DNA of 64,000 nucleotides from Apodemus sylvaticus (Eukaryota > Chordata > Mammalia > Rodentia > Muridae): the NCBI RefSeq assembly GCF_947179515.1, contig NC_067472.1, positions 110,472,506-110,536,505 of the forward strand, given 5' to 3'. A model generated the notes under the pieces. The model saw only the letters and a program-made list of their open reading frames with translations. It did no database searches and had not been told where the DNA came from. Of the stretch, positions 1 through 11,888 are shown piece after piece (position 1 is the stretch's first letter; every line of letters begins with the position of its first letter). The position numbers and the translations under genes were made by a program.

Positions 1-21
1 TTCCTTCACCTAACACTAGGT

Positions 22-243
22 CAATGGTTCTCAACTGTTCTAATGCTGTAACCCTTTAGTACAGTTCTTCATGTTGTGGTGATCAGAACCACAAAATTAT
101 TTCATTGCTACTTTATAACTCTAACTTTACCACTGATGTGAATAGTGATATAAAATATCTGAAACACGGGATATCTGATATGCAGCCCCTATGATAGAGT
201 TGTTTAACTAAAGGTGCTGCAACCCACATGTTGAGCATGCCTG
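22..243. mobile_element. URR1-like hAT DNA transposon (non-autonomous)
   Basis: The segment opens with 'caatggttctcaac' and closes with 'gttgagcatgcctg', a degenerate inverted pair like the termini of rodent URR1 hAT-Charlie elements. The interior ('catgttgtggtgatcagaa', 'gcaacccacatgttgag') also follows that family. It has no coding capacity; such elements were mobilised in trans by an hAT transposase. The flanking octamers (cactaggt, ctctacat) match only partly, so an 8-bp target duplication is not firmly shown. Family assignment is from memory of the consensus. Confidence 0.72.
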
Positions 244-1067
244 CTCTACATAACCTCCAACCTCAGTATTGTGCTACAGTGACTCCTTTCCCACAGAGAT
301 TTCCATAACTTTGCATATATTTTCCTCAGTTCTCTATCTTCTGAAACCATTTGTCCCTTTCTGTTGTCACCCTGTTTGTCTCTGTCTGTCCCATTCCATG
401 TTCTCTGTTTGAAATTAAAGGTATACTATTGAAGTCCCACTTAAGGGCTAATTGTAATGAGAAGGTAACATGTATTACTTCTCTCCCACCATTTCCAGGG
501 CACATGAAGGTAGGTGTTTAAGAGAGACTCTGGGAAGATGAGTTGAAGGCAGCACTTCATCCTTACTTCATCGGATTCCTGTCAGTTATAGGCCATGTGT
601 GGGAGTGTGGTAAGAGAACCAAGGAGTTTTGCTGGGCTCAGTGACTCAGGATCTCATTTCTGTGCCTTGTAATGGTGATAATGGTAGTTATTGTTCCCAA
701 ACCACCCATTGCTGTGGTCCAGGATCTAAATGTGTCAAGAATGTCACAAGAAAGAAGGATTTCTGAAAATAAGACAAAACTAAATAAAATAGTGACAAAG
801 ACAAAATTAATGGAGCCAGCAAGGCCTGAACCATCGTTGATCACACTGACAGCCACAATAGAGAAACTTCGAAAGGACAGTGGGGACCAGGGAAATCCAT
901 GCTCTATATTTCTTTTTAAAGATGGAAAACAGGCTGTACCATAGCCAGGAGATAGAGATAAGTTCTTCCCAGAATAGTAACCTGTAGAGATGACTAAAGA
1001 TAATATCATGTTCCTGGAGGTAATTTTTTTCATGACTATTTTCTTGCATATGAAAACAAAGTCCTAT
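244..1067. other. Unique intergenic or intronic DNA
   Basis: I see no gene or recognisable repeat here. Overlapping short frames on both strands at about 640-1140 have no family resemblance, and the minus-strand ones run into the neighbouring B2 SINE. Confidence 0.5.
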
Positions 1068-1250
1068 GGGCTGGAGAGATGGCTCAGTGTTTAAGAGCAC
1101 TGACATTCTTACAGAGGTCCTGAGTTCAATTCCCAACAACTACATGGTGGCTCACAATCATCTGTAATGGGATCTGATGCCTTCTTCTGGTGTGTCTGAA
1201 GACAGCGACAATGTACTCACATACATAAAATAAATAAATAAATCTTGAAA
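1068..1250 (+). mobile_element. B2 SINE, full length
   Basis: This is a tRNA-derived SINE. The A-box region is 'gggctggagagatggctcag', followed by a B-box-like 'gagttcaattcc', the B2 body ('acatggtggctcacaatcat', 'gtgtctgaagacagc') and an AATAAA-rich tail ending 'aataaataaatctt'. Flanking sequence 'gaaaacaaagtcct' (1052-1065) and 'gaaaatgcagtcct' (1247-1260) agree at 11 of 14 positions and are a plausible target-site duplication. B2 RNA is made by RNA polymerase III and mobilised by L1. Divergence suggests an inactive copy. Confidence 0.93.
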
Positions 1251-2195
1251 ATGCAGTCCTTCTAGAATATCTGCCCTATTGACTTAGCTAAAAATCCAAC
1301 AAATGAAGGGAAACACAGCAAGCATACAGTGGGCTCCAGAATATCACATCTCCGTGACTGTCCAGCAGGGCTCTCCCTGTTGCTGGCCTTAAAGGATAGA
1401 TCATGTTCTTGCAGGCAGAGCCATCCTTGCAACTTCATAGTGACAAACTCTTCATTTGTTCACATTGCTTCTGTTTCTGGTTTTCCTCTCAGGAAGCCAA
1501 TTACTCCATTCCCATTGCAGCCTCCCCTCCAGCCCTGGTTTGGGCATGAACGAGCCCTTGAAGGCATAGCTTGGATGGTACCTTACACTTAGCACACACT
1601 ATTATTCAACCATAATCATCTTGGCATTGTTATGTTTGCTGATTTGCCCCTAAATGCTCTGAAAATTAGTATCTAGTATGTTAATGCTTTAATGATTTTT
1701 AAATCTCTTTTTTAATTTGCCAAGCAGAAATATTTTGTTTTTAAAGCCAACTCACTGGTATTAAAATCTTAATTTTTCCCCTTAGAAAACAGAGCAGAGA
1801 GGGATGAGAAGGTAAATGGGGAAATTGCTAAATCATGCAGGTATTATGAAGCCATCAGCATACTAATCCTGAGGATTACCCATGTATCAAGAAATGGCTT
1901 CGGTGTGAGACTATGAAGGAAGCTTTGAATTAAAAAGCAGAGAGACTTGAATGCAATAAGGTACTCGTGTAGCAATAAGGTAGGTCCTGCCTTCTAATTG
2001 CTGCCAAAAGAAATATCCCTTTAAGTAAGAAGACAGGAATGAAAAATTGTTTTAATTTAAACCTAAGAATTAAGCACAGACTACAAAGATGCAACACTAG
2101 CCTATAACCACTCACTTGGTTTTTTTTTTGTTTTTTTGCTTTTTTTTTTCTCTCCTGATAAACCAAAGAAACACCAGACTTCTGCTTTTCTTTTG
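1251..2195. other. Unique DNA with a poly-T tract
   Basis: I see no gene. The only structure noticed is a T-rich tract around 2120-2150, interrupted by single G or C bases. Confidence 0.5.
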
Positions 2196-2469
2196 CATGT
2201 GTGTATACATTTATGGCATGTTTGTGTGGATGGACAAGTGTGGAAGCCAGCAGTTAAGGTCAAGTGTCTTATTTTTTTGGACAGTGACATTCTAGCTCAC
2301 CAATTTGGCTAGACTGGCTGACTCACAAGCCCAGCGATATTCCTGTCTCTTCCTTCCTGACTCTGGGGTCCCTGACTCTCACTACCATTTCAAGTTTACC
2401 CTGAGATTTGAACTCATGTCTTCATACTTGTGAAATAAACACTGGATGATGGAATCATTTCCTAAGCCC
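2196..2469 (-). mobile_element. B4-type SINE, diverged
   Basis: Read on the minus strand, it starts with a tRNA-like 'gggcttagg' end (right edge). It ends in a TG-rich tail on the plus strand ('gcatgtgtgtatacattta'). The 'gtggaagccag...gttaaggtcaag' and 'gatttgaactcatgtcttc' segments follow the B4/RSINE layout. It is strongly mutated, so boundaries are approximate. Confidence 0.55.
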
Positions 2470-2716
2470 TGCTCTTTCTTCTCTACTGCTGTTATTATCC
2501 AACATGTTTTTTTTAAATATTTTAACATATTTTAATGTAACTTCAAAATATTTTTAAAATATAAAATATTAAATTATTTATCACACCACTCACTGCATGC
2601 TTTCAAGAGTATTTTCCCTGATTTGAAAGCTTGATGCCCTAGCTCAGTTGGCAAGGTTTTTCTTTCTGTCCGTTTCCATGATTGCACATAGTTTTTGCTA
2701 TACTGTGGTGATTTTA

Positions 2717-2718
<2 letters not shown>

Positions 2719-2766
<48 letters not shown>

Positions 2767-2848
2767 CCTCTGTGTGTGTGTGTTTCTCTTTCTGTCTCTC
2801 TCCCATCAGCCCCCTTCTTTCAGTCTCTGTCTTTTTCACTGTGTGTAT

Positions 2849-2897
<49 letters not shown>
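2719..2897. repeat. Compound (TC)n ... (TG)n microsatellites
   Basis: A TC run at about 2719-2763 is followed by a short TG run, then a TC-rich spacer and a long TG run at about 2838-2897. Open frames in this region on both strands are dipeptide artefacts of the repeats and are not genes. Confidence 0.97.
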
Positions 2898-2901
<4 letters not shown>

Positions 2902-2988
2902 TGTATTCCCCAGTAACTTTTGTTCTCACTCCATCTTTGTACAATGATAATAGACGGGCTTGACTAGGAGTTTGTTTAAAAGTCTCAG

Positions 2989-3199
2989 CTAATCTTCTTT
3001 TCTTTTCTTTTTCTTTTCCTTTTTTTTCTTTTTTTGGATTTGGTTTTTTTTGAGACAGGGTTTCTCTGTGTAGCCCTGGGGGTCCTGGAACTCACTCTGT
3101 AGACCAGGCTGGCCTCGAACTCAGAAATCTGCCTGCCTCTGCCTCCCAAGTGCTGGGATTACAGGCGTGCACCACCGCTGCCCGGCTAATCTGCTTTTC
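2989..3199 (-). mobile_element. B1 SINE with long A-tail and target-site duplication
   Basis: The 7SL-derived B1 core occupies about 3052-3186 on the minus strand ('gagacagggtttctctgtg' through 'accaccgctgcccgg'). Its A-tail appears as a T/C-rich tract at about 3003-3051. The element is flanked by 'ctaatcttcttttc' (2989-3002) and 'ctaatctgcttttc' (3186-3199), a 14-bp target-site duplication with one mismatch. The 'aactcagaaatctgcctgcc' block is typical of mouse B1. It is non-coding and depended on L1 for mobilisation. Confidence 0.96.
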
Positions 3200-4537
3200 A
3201 AATGCAGTCTCACTCTTCCTTACTGGAACTTACTGATCAATAGATAACTCTTGGAAGAGCACAGTTCAGCCCAGGGAGAGCGCCAGGGCTGAATAGCCAC
3301 AGTCTGGAAGGCCATGTGTCTGTCTTTCCTGCTGTTTTCTATTTCCTTCCCCATCTCCCCTAGAGTTCTTTCCTCTTCGAGGCTTTTGGTACATTTCACA
3401 ATCTTCCCAGGAAGCTCTTTTGTCTAAGATTTTTTTTGCAATACACACAAGGTAGATCTCATTGGATTTTCTTCAACACCATGACTCAGATTATTACTCA
3501 GAGCAGGTGCGAAATTATTGTTTCTGAGAATCATAACTGTGATTTGACCTGATGCCATCACCAATGCTCCTGCTCCCAGTAACACTAGTATTGTCACTGC
3601 TACTTTTTTCTTTTAGCCTGCACCCTCCCGACTCCCAGAAGAATAACAACTTCAAGTGTTCCTAGTATGATACATATAAAACAACTAATATTTCTTGGGT
3701 ATTGCAAAAAATGTTTTGTAAAAAAGCCATAAGGCACTCCCCCAGCTCTTTCTGCCTTCCTCCTTCAGTATGAATTTCAGTGGAGGATGCATTGAGTTTG
3801 GCTCTTAGGTTCTAGAATAGGGTTTTCCAACTCAAAGGCATGACATCATCTTCAAAAGTCTTTCCCAGTCTCCTTCAGGACCACTGTCCCATGAGTTCAC
3901 AAAAAAGTCAGTGTGTCCTACCTGATGGTCAGCTGAGCCTGTGCAAACTTGATGGTTTTGATAGACTTGGCCATGACTGGGCTAATCTACCCTAAACCAG
4001 CCCCTACCACAAAGGGGTAGGAGGTCTGACTTCCAGCCTTCAGTTCTCTGAGGCTTCTATGGTGATAATTGAGCTGAGTCAGAGATTTAGGGGTTTTGTT
4101 TTATTATCTGTGTGCTATAATGGGGATAAATTTAGGGCTTTGCATATTCCAGCTAAACTCATATCTATATGGGGGTATTCAATATCCATTTTTTCCAGTG
4201 CATATTGATTTTACATGTTGACAGGACCATACAAATGCATTTGCATGCATGTATATCCAAGTATCCCACTTCCACCCTTACTGTCACCATTTCTCAGTTC
4301 TTAGAAATTTAATCCACTTTCATGTTGAAACAATATTTGGTATGTGTCTATGCATCTCTAACTCAGCCTAAGGAGGTGACTGCAGCTCTGGCTAGTTTGA
4401 GACAAGTAGACCTTTATGAATGGGAAAGAAATGCTGCTATCCAGGGGCTCAAAACTGACTCTGCTCATTTTACAGGGATATTTATGTTTTGTTGTTGATG
4501 TTTTTATTTAACAAGGAAAGAGGAAAAGAGATCATGA

Positions 4538-4539
<2 letters not shown>
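3200..4539. other. Mostly unique DNA; weak LTR-like patch
   Basis: No gene seen. Around 3933-4085, 'gtgcaaacttgatggtttt' and 'cttccagccttcag' faintly resemble an old rodent LTR, but not well enough to call. Confidence 0.4.
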
Positions 4540-4584
<45 letters not shown>

Positions 4585-4594
4585 TGTGTGTGTA
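4540..4594. repeat. (TG)n microsatellite
   Basis: A nearly pure TG run interrupted once by 'ta'. Confidence 0.97.
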
Positions 4595-7025
4595 ATTTTC
4601 TATTTGTCTTTTTCTTCTTTTCCTATAAACACATGTCCTGGAAGCTTAGGGTAAAGGAAGTTTTGTAAGACATGGAGTACATGTTGATGGAAAGAAAAGC
4701 AAAGGGGGAAGTTTATGTTCATTATTCATGTCTATAGTTTGTATGTTTATATGTATGGGTAACTAATCAGTATCAAGTAACACCTAACTAAATGCCAATA
4801 GAGTTGAGAATTTGCTCCTTTGTAGTATAACACACTCAGTGTACACTTTTCTTGTTTTTATTTTTCTTTCCCCTCACTATATTTGTTGAATTTATTATCT
4901 TTCTACCTGAATAACTTGGGGACAGAGCTCCCAGTTTCTCAGTCAGCCTTTAAGTACTATATATAAAATTAATTGAATTTCTAAGAACCACCCTAGCTTT
5001 CGTTTAGCTTTTACTATTCACATAGTACATAGAGTTACCTTCGCATCTGTTTCACTTCTGCTTTTTCTTCTATATTATTTCACAGTTCCCATATTGTCTA
5101 CAGTTTGCTGCACTTGACCTATTGTTGCAAGTCTAGCATTTTGGGTGTACCTGTGTGTGTTTCCAACCTTACATCTTGAGTATTTCCCAAGATATTGACA
5201 TGACTGCTCCTTAAAACTGTGAGTCAGCTCATCTGGGAAAATAGTCAAGCACCAATTAGTGATGAGTTGGCAAACAAGCAATAACTGGCTAGGATAGGAA
5301 GCAGGGGCAACTCTGATCTATAGTGCTTCCCAACTCCGGTACATCAAAACTGCCTCCCACCTTAGGTGATTTTCATCTGACTTGGCATGAGTGTATCCTT
5401 GAAGCCAGTACCATAGGCAGTGCAGCCTAATTCTGGCACATTGATGGTAGTAGAACCCTGGTAGCTTTTCCCAGCTTTGTCAAGTGCTAAGAATAGCTCT
5501 CTGCCCTTGAAGGTCCCGGTTCCACAGTATATTTTGTCAGGAAATCACGTCATCCAATTTTTTAAGTGTATCATTTAATATAATAAAGGACTTTAAGTAA
5601 GCATATTTCTCCTTTTATTATTTCGTAGGTCAAAATGTGTCTAGAGTTTCTGTGGTTATGGATATTTTTGCTTTTTATATAAAGTGTACTCAGTTTTATT
5701 TTTCAATTTTGTTTTTAATATATTCTAATCTACAACCTTTCTGCCCATCTGTTTTAACTGTATATTTTCTGTTATATAGGAATTTATTTTTATATATTTC
5801 CAAGCACCAAGAAGATATACTAAGTAAATGCCATACATTATAATTTTCTTTATATAATTATTCAAAAATATAATTTATATATTGGTTTCAGATTTGCTAG
5901 GAATCTTATTAAATATTTTATTAAATTTTTTATCAATGATAGACTATACTCCATATTTTTATTATATAATTGAAATTTACTTTATGACTGCATTTCTGTA
6001 ATCACACAAGGGCAGTTGCTGTTTATTACATAGCTGTTGCATCTGACTCATTCATGCATTGCCATTCCTCACAGCTGTGTCTGTGGTCTCCATAGTCTTT
6101 AATTTGCAGATCTGTGGTCTTAGATCTGTAGTCTCATATCTATAAGCAGATTTCCTTGGATCATCTTTTTGTCTCTGATTATGGACTCAATCTGGAAGAA
6201 CTGTATCCATAAATTCCGCAAGGACAGGTCCTTGTGTTATTCTATATGATGACTAATCCTCTTGGGTGGTTTGGTTTTCTGGTATGCATAAGTTTGTTTA
6301 AAGTCAAGATTTTCTCCAAACTCTCACTTCCTATTCAGACTTTGAAGACATGAATCAATCCCTTTTAAGACATATGGACAAAACAGAGGTTTGCATTAAG
6401 CATTTGATTGATGCTTCTTCAACTTTCTTGTTTAAGGCTCTATATCTTAGACTGGCATCTTGCGATTTTACTGTCTCTGCCTTGAGAATATTGGCTCAGT
6501 TAACTTTCTGAGTAATATCTGAAAGTGTCTTTGGATCAACTCAAGCACACTAACTGTTTGCAGCATGCTTGTGTGATTGCTATCTGGTGACGGGAGAGTG
6601 CAAAAAAAGTAATGAAGATACAGTAGGAAGAAAGACGGAATGTCTTGCGGTTGGTCCCTATGGTTTATTTGCTGTTGTTAAAGTCTATCTCTTAAGGTTG
6701 ATCTACTGAGATTTACTACACATTTGAAAATCATAAGAGGGCAAAAACTTATTTCAAAACATAGAAATGCGGTCTCTGGGAGTAACTAGGAATAGGTAAT
6801 TCTATTGACTTATGAGTGAATCATTGCATTCTTGCCACATGTCCTTGTCCTTGTTGTCCAAAAGGAACAAGGCAGGCTGTTAATTCTAGCCCCAGGATGC
6901 TTAGAATGAAATCTTAAATCAAGCACATAGAAGCTATTTTAAGTTCATTGTGGCTTCCAAAGCACCCATAGCTTGTACATGGTCCTATTGCATGCAATGG
7001 GTACTTTACAGGTAATGCATGCTTT
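4595..7025. other. AT-rich unique DNA
   Basis: No gene or clear repeat. The 5560-5960 part is especially AT-rich. A patch near 5320-5370 ('agtgcttcccaactccggta') faintly recalls a MER/Charlie terminus, but the rest does not follow. Confidence 0.45.
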
Positions 7026-7437
7026 ATATGGTTTAAGTGTATTGCCCAAAGTTTCACATACTTCTAGCATGGCCACCAGCATGGTAGCATTGAGGTGGAA
7101 GACTGGTAAGTTGGCAGAGCTTACAGGAAGATGCTAGGTCCTGAGCGTTCATCTTTGTAAGAGATTAACATGGTTTTCAAAGGATTGGTTAGCTCCAAGA
7201 CCGAAAGCATTTGTGCAAAGGGCAAACCTGGTCTCAACTCCTTCTAGGGCATGTCCCCATCATGATGCACTATGCCCTACTGTTATTTAGGCCAAAGCTC
7301 CTAGACAGGTGAGCAGATAGTGATTCTGTGCTCTTGGATATTCACAACTATTATCTTAATCATGGTGTTGTCTTTATAATGTGCCAGACCTCAGGTAAAT
7401 TGCAATAGCAACTGAAAACAGACTAAGATTGTGATTA
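7026..7437 (+). mobile_element. MLT1-like MaLR LTR, ancient
   Basis: The order of landmarks matches mammalian MLT1-class LTRs: 'atatggtttaagtgtattgc', then 'cccaaagtttcacatactt', 'gctaggtcctgagcgttc', and a 3' end 'aattgcaatagcaactgaaa' followed by 'acagactaag'. No internal retroviral sequence adjoins it, so it is a solo LTR remnant. Assignment is by recalled consensus; edges are approximate. Confidence 0.68.
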
Positions 7438-7524
7438 AGAATGTTAAGATGGGGAGTTATTCTGAATTTCCAGTATGACTTTAATACTGGACAAGACAGA
7501 AAGGCAGTGAAGATTTAACAGGAG

Positions 7525-7768
7525 AGTGGAACTAAGAGATGTGGTAGAGACTGGAATGATATAAGGGAGGGGCTTTTAGCTAAGGCATGCATACAGCTTC
7601 TAGAAGCTTCAGCAGGTTAGAAAATGCATTTTTCCCTTGCCAGCATCTGAACTTAGGTCTAAAGAAACTTATGACTTTTGGTCTTTGATTATGAGATAAT
7701 ATATTCTGTTGCTGTAAGCTACCAACTTTTGGGTCCTTTGTATTAGTTCCATAGGAAACTAGCTTAGT
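7525..7768 (+). mobile_element. Second MLT1-like LTR, 3' portion
   Basis: The right half shows the typical MLT1 end, 'gagataatatattctgttgc' then 'gtaagctaccaacttttgg' and 'cataggaaactagctta'. The left half is too eroded to place its start exactly. It lies about 90 bp downstream of another MLT1-like LTR in the same orientation. The two look like different subfamilies rather than the ends of one element. Confidence 0.55.
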
Positions 7769-7784
7769 AGCTTTGTGGCTGTAT

Positions 7785-7930
7785 ACAAACCTTCTACCAC
7801 ACTACTTTAATTTCATTATCTGTAATATAGAAACATATCTCATCATGGGTCTGGGAGGACCAGTCAGTTAATATATTCTAGGTAATATACCTGGCCTACA
7901 ATAATCATTTGATCATTTAATCATTTAATC
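7785..7930 (+). mobile_element. MIR SINE fragment
   Basis: 'tttcattatctgtaatatag' and 'gggaggaccagtcagttaat' followed by 'aatatacctggcctacaata' parallel the MIR core and its 3' half. Old and diverged. Confidence 0.5.
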
Positions 7931-7934
7931 CTCC

Positions 7935-8025
7935 TATGAAACCCAGGCTTAGTCACACAGGTAGTTAGTAGGATAGTCAGAACTTCTACAGAGATAATTC
8001 TGACATCAAATCTGCTACAGTAAGT
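7935..8025 (-). mobile_element. MIR SINE fragment (opposite orientation)
   Basis: 'ttagtcacacaggtagttag' followed by a 'cagaacttc...ttctgacatc' stretch resembles the reverse complement of the 5' half of MIR. Confidence 0.42.
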
Positions 8026-8354
8026 CCTAGCAAAACTATCAATTAATGGATCAAATATGATGTTATTCAACATGGCTCAAACTTTCTTTTAAAAAATGGT
8101 GTCTGAGAAAAATGCTATTTTCTGTCACCTTGTTTGAAGTTTTAGAAAAACTGATATTATTGAATGTGAGAAAAAGGTAAATTACTTTCCTATTAAAGAA
8201 ATATAAACAGTATTGTAAATTTCCTGATTGGTTTCTATTTTGCTTTGGTCAATTTTAGCTCTCAGGTCTTCTGTTATTATCAAAAAGTCAGAAACTTTTA
8301 AAAATAAAATCTTTTATAAAGTAGAAGTTTTCACTAAGCCAATGCTAATTTAAA

Positions 8355-8355
<1 letters not shown>

Positions 8356-8393
<38 letters not shown>
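8356..8393. repeat. (ATT)n microsatellite
   Basis: Twelve or so tandem ATT units. Confidence 0.97.
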
Positions 8394-9318
8394 GCAAAGT
8401 TAATTTCTCCTCAGTGCTAAGCATCTATCCATGCCCAGCAGTGGAGAAGAGTAGCATTCTTGCCCTTCCCATGCCATTACCACTCATCTTACTCAGAACA
8501 GCCTCCAGTCCTATGAGCTTCAACAGAGAAAATTCCTCTACACAGGAATACCCTTTTTAAATCTTCTGCACTGTGCTTTTACTCTATTCTTTATGTGTTT
8601 ATATGGTTAGGCACAAAAATTCTTTCCACTATGTTACAGCTGCCTGAAGTATTCAGTATAAAGGCATGTCATTCAAGTATATAGATTATCAGGCAGTTCC
8701 ATCAAGGCTCATTTACAAGTGACAACATCCATCACCTATTGTCGAGTTTCTCAGACAGTCTTCTTATTGTGAAGTAAGGCTGAGCTGAATTTGTGTATCA
8801 CCCACTCAGCAGCCTATCTACCTACTTACTTGAGCTTTCAGCAGATAAGGACCAGTAGACCACTCTATCAGCCAGACTCTGGTGATGTTGATAAATTGCA
8901 GTTCTGCCACTGGAGGAGTAACTTTGACTTTTGGAACCAGAGACATGATCAGAAGCTTCAAAAATAACAGCAAGGACAGTGATCAAGCTTTTCCAGAGTG
9001 AAAGAGTGAGGATGGGGGTTGGTAGGTAAGCCAAAGAAAAAGCAGAGTTTGTAAGGAAGTTTTCACACTTAGTGCAGAAGGTGTGAGCTTTAGGGAGGAG
9101 GAGATCAAAAAGAAAGAGCTTCAAATAAAAGCTTTAGAGCATGAAAGGGAAATGATGATGTGGTAAGATTGGACATGGTATTTGATAACATAATCAAAGA
9201 AGGTTTCTTTGCTTTACTCAGACAATAGCAAAGACTGACATTTGGTTGACTGATGGAGGATATGAGAAGGCTATTTATCAAGTAAGGGAGCTTGTTGAGA
9301 TATGATGTATGCATTCTG

Positions 9319-9321
<3 letters not shown>
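8394..9321. other. Unique DNA
   Basis: No gene or recognised repeat. A minus-strand open frame at 8822-9124 shows no family resemblance. Confidence 0.5.
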
Positions 9322-9371
<50 letters not shown>

Positions 9372-9372
9372 C
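9322..9372. repeat. (TC)n microsatellite
   Basis: A pure CT run with one 'ttt' interruption near its right end. Open frames across it are repeat artefacts. Confidence 0.97.
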
Positions 9373-11674
9373 TGAGACATTACTGACAGTCACAGCTATG
9401 GTCCAGCACTCTTGAAGTTGACATATGCTGAGTGACAGATCCAAGATAAGAGTAAAATACATTTGAATGTGCCGATAAAGGAAAATTGGGAAAGGGATAA
9501 AATTGCAGAGATAGAAGGTGTGTCTTTAAAGCTCTTAGGAGAACAAATTGCTAATCAGGAATAGTATTGTATAGAGGCTTGATAAGTTCAAATGCGGGAA
9601 CCCGTCTGGGATGGAAACTCTTTCTAACATGTAGTGGCTTTATAAGACCTCTAATGAGATCCATTTGAAAGCATTGGCTCCATTTGGCATGAAGCAAAAT
9701 TGTCAAGAGGTTTTCAGATGTCTGAATGAGCTATAATAAGCTCAACGGGGCCAAGGCGGGGTGTCCAATTGTGCAAGTAACATAAAAGCTATCTTTGGAA
9801 GCTCATGGTCTGTAAAGGTACTTTCTGTCACCATTAATATCTGACAAATGGAAGCCACCTGTGAGTATGAAATAATACCAACATGGATTGAGTCAATCAT
9901 AGTCTGGGTTTATGAATAATCAGCAACTCTTCTATAGTCTATCACTTTATATTCAATGATATTAACTCCCATATGAAAATTCATCCTCTCCTCTCACAGA
10001 TGGTATTTTCAGAGCATATATGACTTTAATTTGTTGCTGTTATTGTCCTTTTAAATTATGTACATATGTTCTCATAACATTTGCTTCACCCATTTTTATT
10101 TAATATCAATAAAGTTGTGCCAATGACTATATGTAACATTTCCTTGGCTACAATACTTCTTGCCCATGACTGAATGATAGTATATAGCAATGACAAATTA
10201 CTAAGAATTTACCTCTGCATTTCTAGCTATAGCCGATTGATTTGAGGGTAGATGCTCACCCTGGCTGGACCAGTGAAAAAGTTCTCTAATGGGAATTGGA
10301 AAAACATGAAGGAACCTGAGAGTGCTCCTCATTCAAAGCATACAAATTGTTCAGTGTCTTCCTTAGAATTTCCAGTGCTTGCTGGTTGGGGTTTATGAAA
10401 AATATTCCTTCTGTCACTCTGAAGAGGTACCAGAAAATTAGTTTTTTTGTTTTTATTTTTAAAAGATGAAAGATGCTGTTGCCTTTGCTATTGGATTGGT
10501 TGCTACAGGTGCACATGAGCATGTAGGTGCCCAGACTTCTCCATAAAGATTGCAATAAGAAAACCAAAACACCTCGAAAATCACCTTTTGTGCTCAAAAA
10601 GCTAAATAATTTCTTTGTACATAACTTCTTTCTTTACATATTAACCACCTTCAGAATTTGTCTGTTGGAGGATACATTCCTGAGGAGAAATCCTGCAGGT
10701 CTGGTGAGATGAATTCACCAAAGGATAATGTTGGATTATGATGCACTCTGTTTTGTCCTAAGAATTTTGTTTTATTCTTTCCACTGACACAGACTCTTAA
10801 AACTCATGAAATGTACTGAGGGACAGGACTGCCTTCTCTTTTTAAGTTCTTAAAGCTGAGTTCATACTAATGACCCTTAGGGAGTCATCATCGCTAGACT
10901 ATAATAATTGAGGCTAGTTTCTAGGAAGTCCAGACAGGATGCAGGAGCAGAACTCTGCAGCTATTCTGTGTCTTCTGGAAAGGGGTGAAGAGATGCAGAA
11001 GGAGCTCCGAGAGCTCCTGAGATGATCTCATCACCAGAAATGGATGGAAGACTGCTGCAGCTTGCCCTGTAGATCTGTTCCTAGTCACTGTTCTTACAGA
11101 GCTATACTGTGCTCAAAACTGCCATAACAAACCAGACATTTAGCAAGCAGTTTGCCCAGGCTATGCAAGCCCTTTTGGTCAATGAAGAGCTCCAGTTTTT
11201 TTGTTCGGAGCATGAGGAGTCCCAAGTTTGTGACTGCTACGAAGGGGAAGTGGTCTTGTGCAATGGCATATTATTACCTGTAGAATAATTTTACTGCTAA
11301 ACACGTTAGTCCTTATTTCTTTATAATAAGCATAACACCCATGCAAGCTCAAGTCAGACAAAATCAGCGCATGGACAGAGTGTGACTGGGTAGCCACAAG
11401 CTGAGGTGCTCTCTCACCACTAGCTAAGGAGCTGGCATTTGATACCTGTGGGCAAAGGGGTATGGTTTTCTTTTAATAGTGTGACATCTGTTAGGTAGCC
11501 AACTGTAGCAGTTTCTCCTGGCACAAATAATTGGGCTATACAAATCGCACTCTGGATTTAAAACAGATATGAAAGAAGAGTCCTAGAAATTGGATAGGTA
11601 ATGTTACATCTGGGAGGAGTTAGGGGGGGAAGTCAACATGATCTAAATACACTTGTATAAAATTCTTAAAGAAC
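9373..11674. other. Unique DNA, possible conserved non-coding patch
   Basis: No gene or clear interspersed repeat. The 9590-9870 part reads as low-repeat, mixed-composition sequence and could be a conserved non-coding element. That cannot be tested without an alignment. Confidence 0.4.
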
Positions 11675-11781
11675 ATCTTCACTTCGGCAGCACATATACT
11701 AAAGTTGGACCGATACAGAGAAGATTAGCAAGGCCCCTGGGCAAGGATGACACACAAATTTGTGATGCATTCCATATTTTT
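11675..11781 (+). pseudogene. U6 snRNA pseudogene (5' half of a U6/L1 chimera)
   Basis: The sequence follows U6 spliceosomal snRNA over nearly its full length: 'cttcggcagcacatatacta', 'cgatacagagaagattagca', 'gcaaggatgacac' and the terminal 'ttccatattttt'. The ACAGAGA box and the AGC of the catalytic triad are still readable. About ten substitutions and a degraded first few bases mark it as a copy. It runs straight into LINE-1 3' sequence on the same strand instead of ending in unique DNA, the hallmark of L1 template-switch U6 chimeras. A 'tataaa' at 11655-11660 lies about 20 bp upstream, closer than a genuine U6 TATA box, and no proximal sequence element is evident. Confidence 0.93.
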
Positions 11782-11888
11782 GTGCACCCTCTTGGAGGCA
11801 AGGGGGAGGAGGAATGGGATAAGGAACTGTGGGAGGGGGACTGAGCAGGAGCAATGACTGGAATTTAAATAATTAAAATAAGAAAGAA
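11782..11888 (+). mobile_element. LINE-1 3'-end fragment fused to U6
   Basis: Purine-rich, G-rich sequence ('aggcaagggggaggaggaat', 'ggaactgtgggagggggact') ends in an A-rich tail ('aaataattaaaataagaaag'). This is the character of murine L1 3' UTRs. It shares orientation with the U6 copy at its 5' side, so the two were probably integrated as one cDNA. A short 'aaagaa' repeat at each end is the only candidate target duplication. Confidence 0.7.

Noticed and set aside
638..1139. Possible small gene with frames on both strands
   Set aside because: No recognisable domain, overlapping frames on both strands, and one enters a B2 SINE.
2648..2963. Several overlapping open frames on both strands rich in SLSL, VCVC, THTH and ERER
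   Set aside because: They are translations of (TC)n and (TG)n microsatellites. The same holds for 9105-9462, 25716-26011, 28530-28983, 32651-32857 and 43356-43750.
5320..5520. MER/Charlie-type DNA transposon
   Set aside because: Only the first 20 or so bases resemble a known terminus. The rest and the opposite end do not.
11650..11781. Active U6 gene with TATA box
   Set aside because: The TATA-like motif is about 20 bp upstream instead of about 25-30, no proximal sequence element is visible, and there are about ten substitutions and an L1 3' fusion. It is a retropseudogene.
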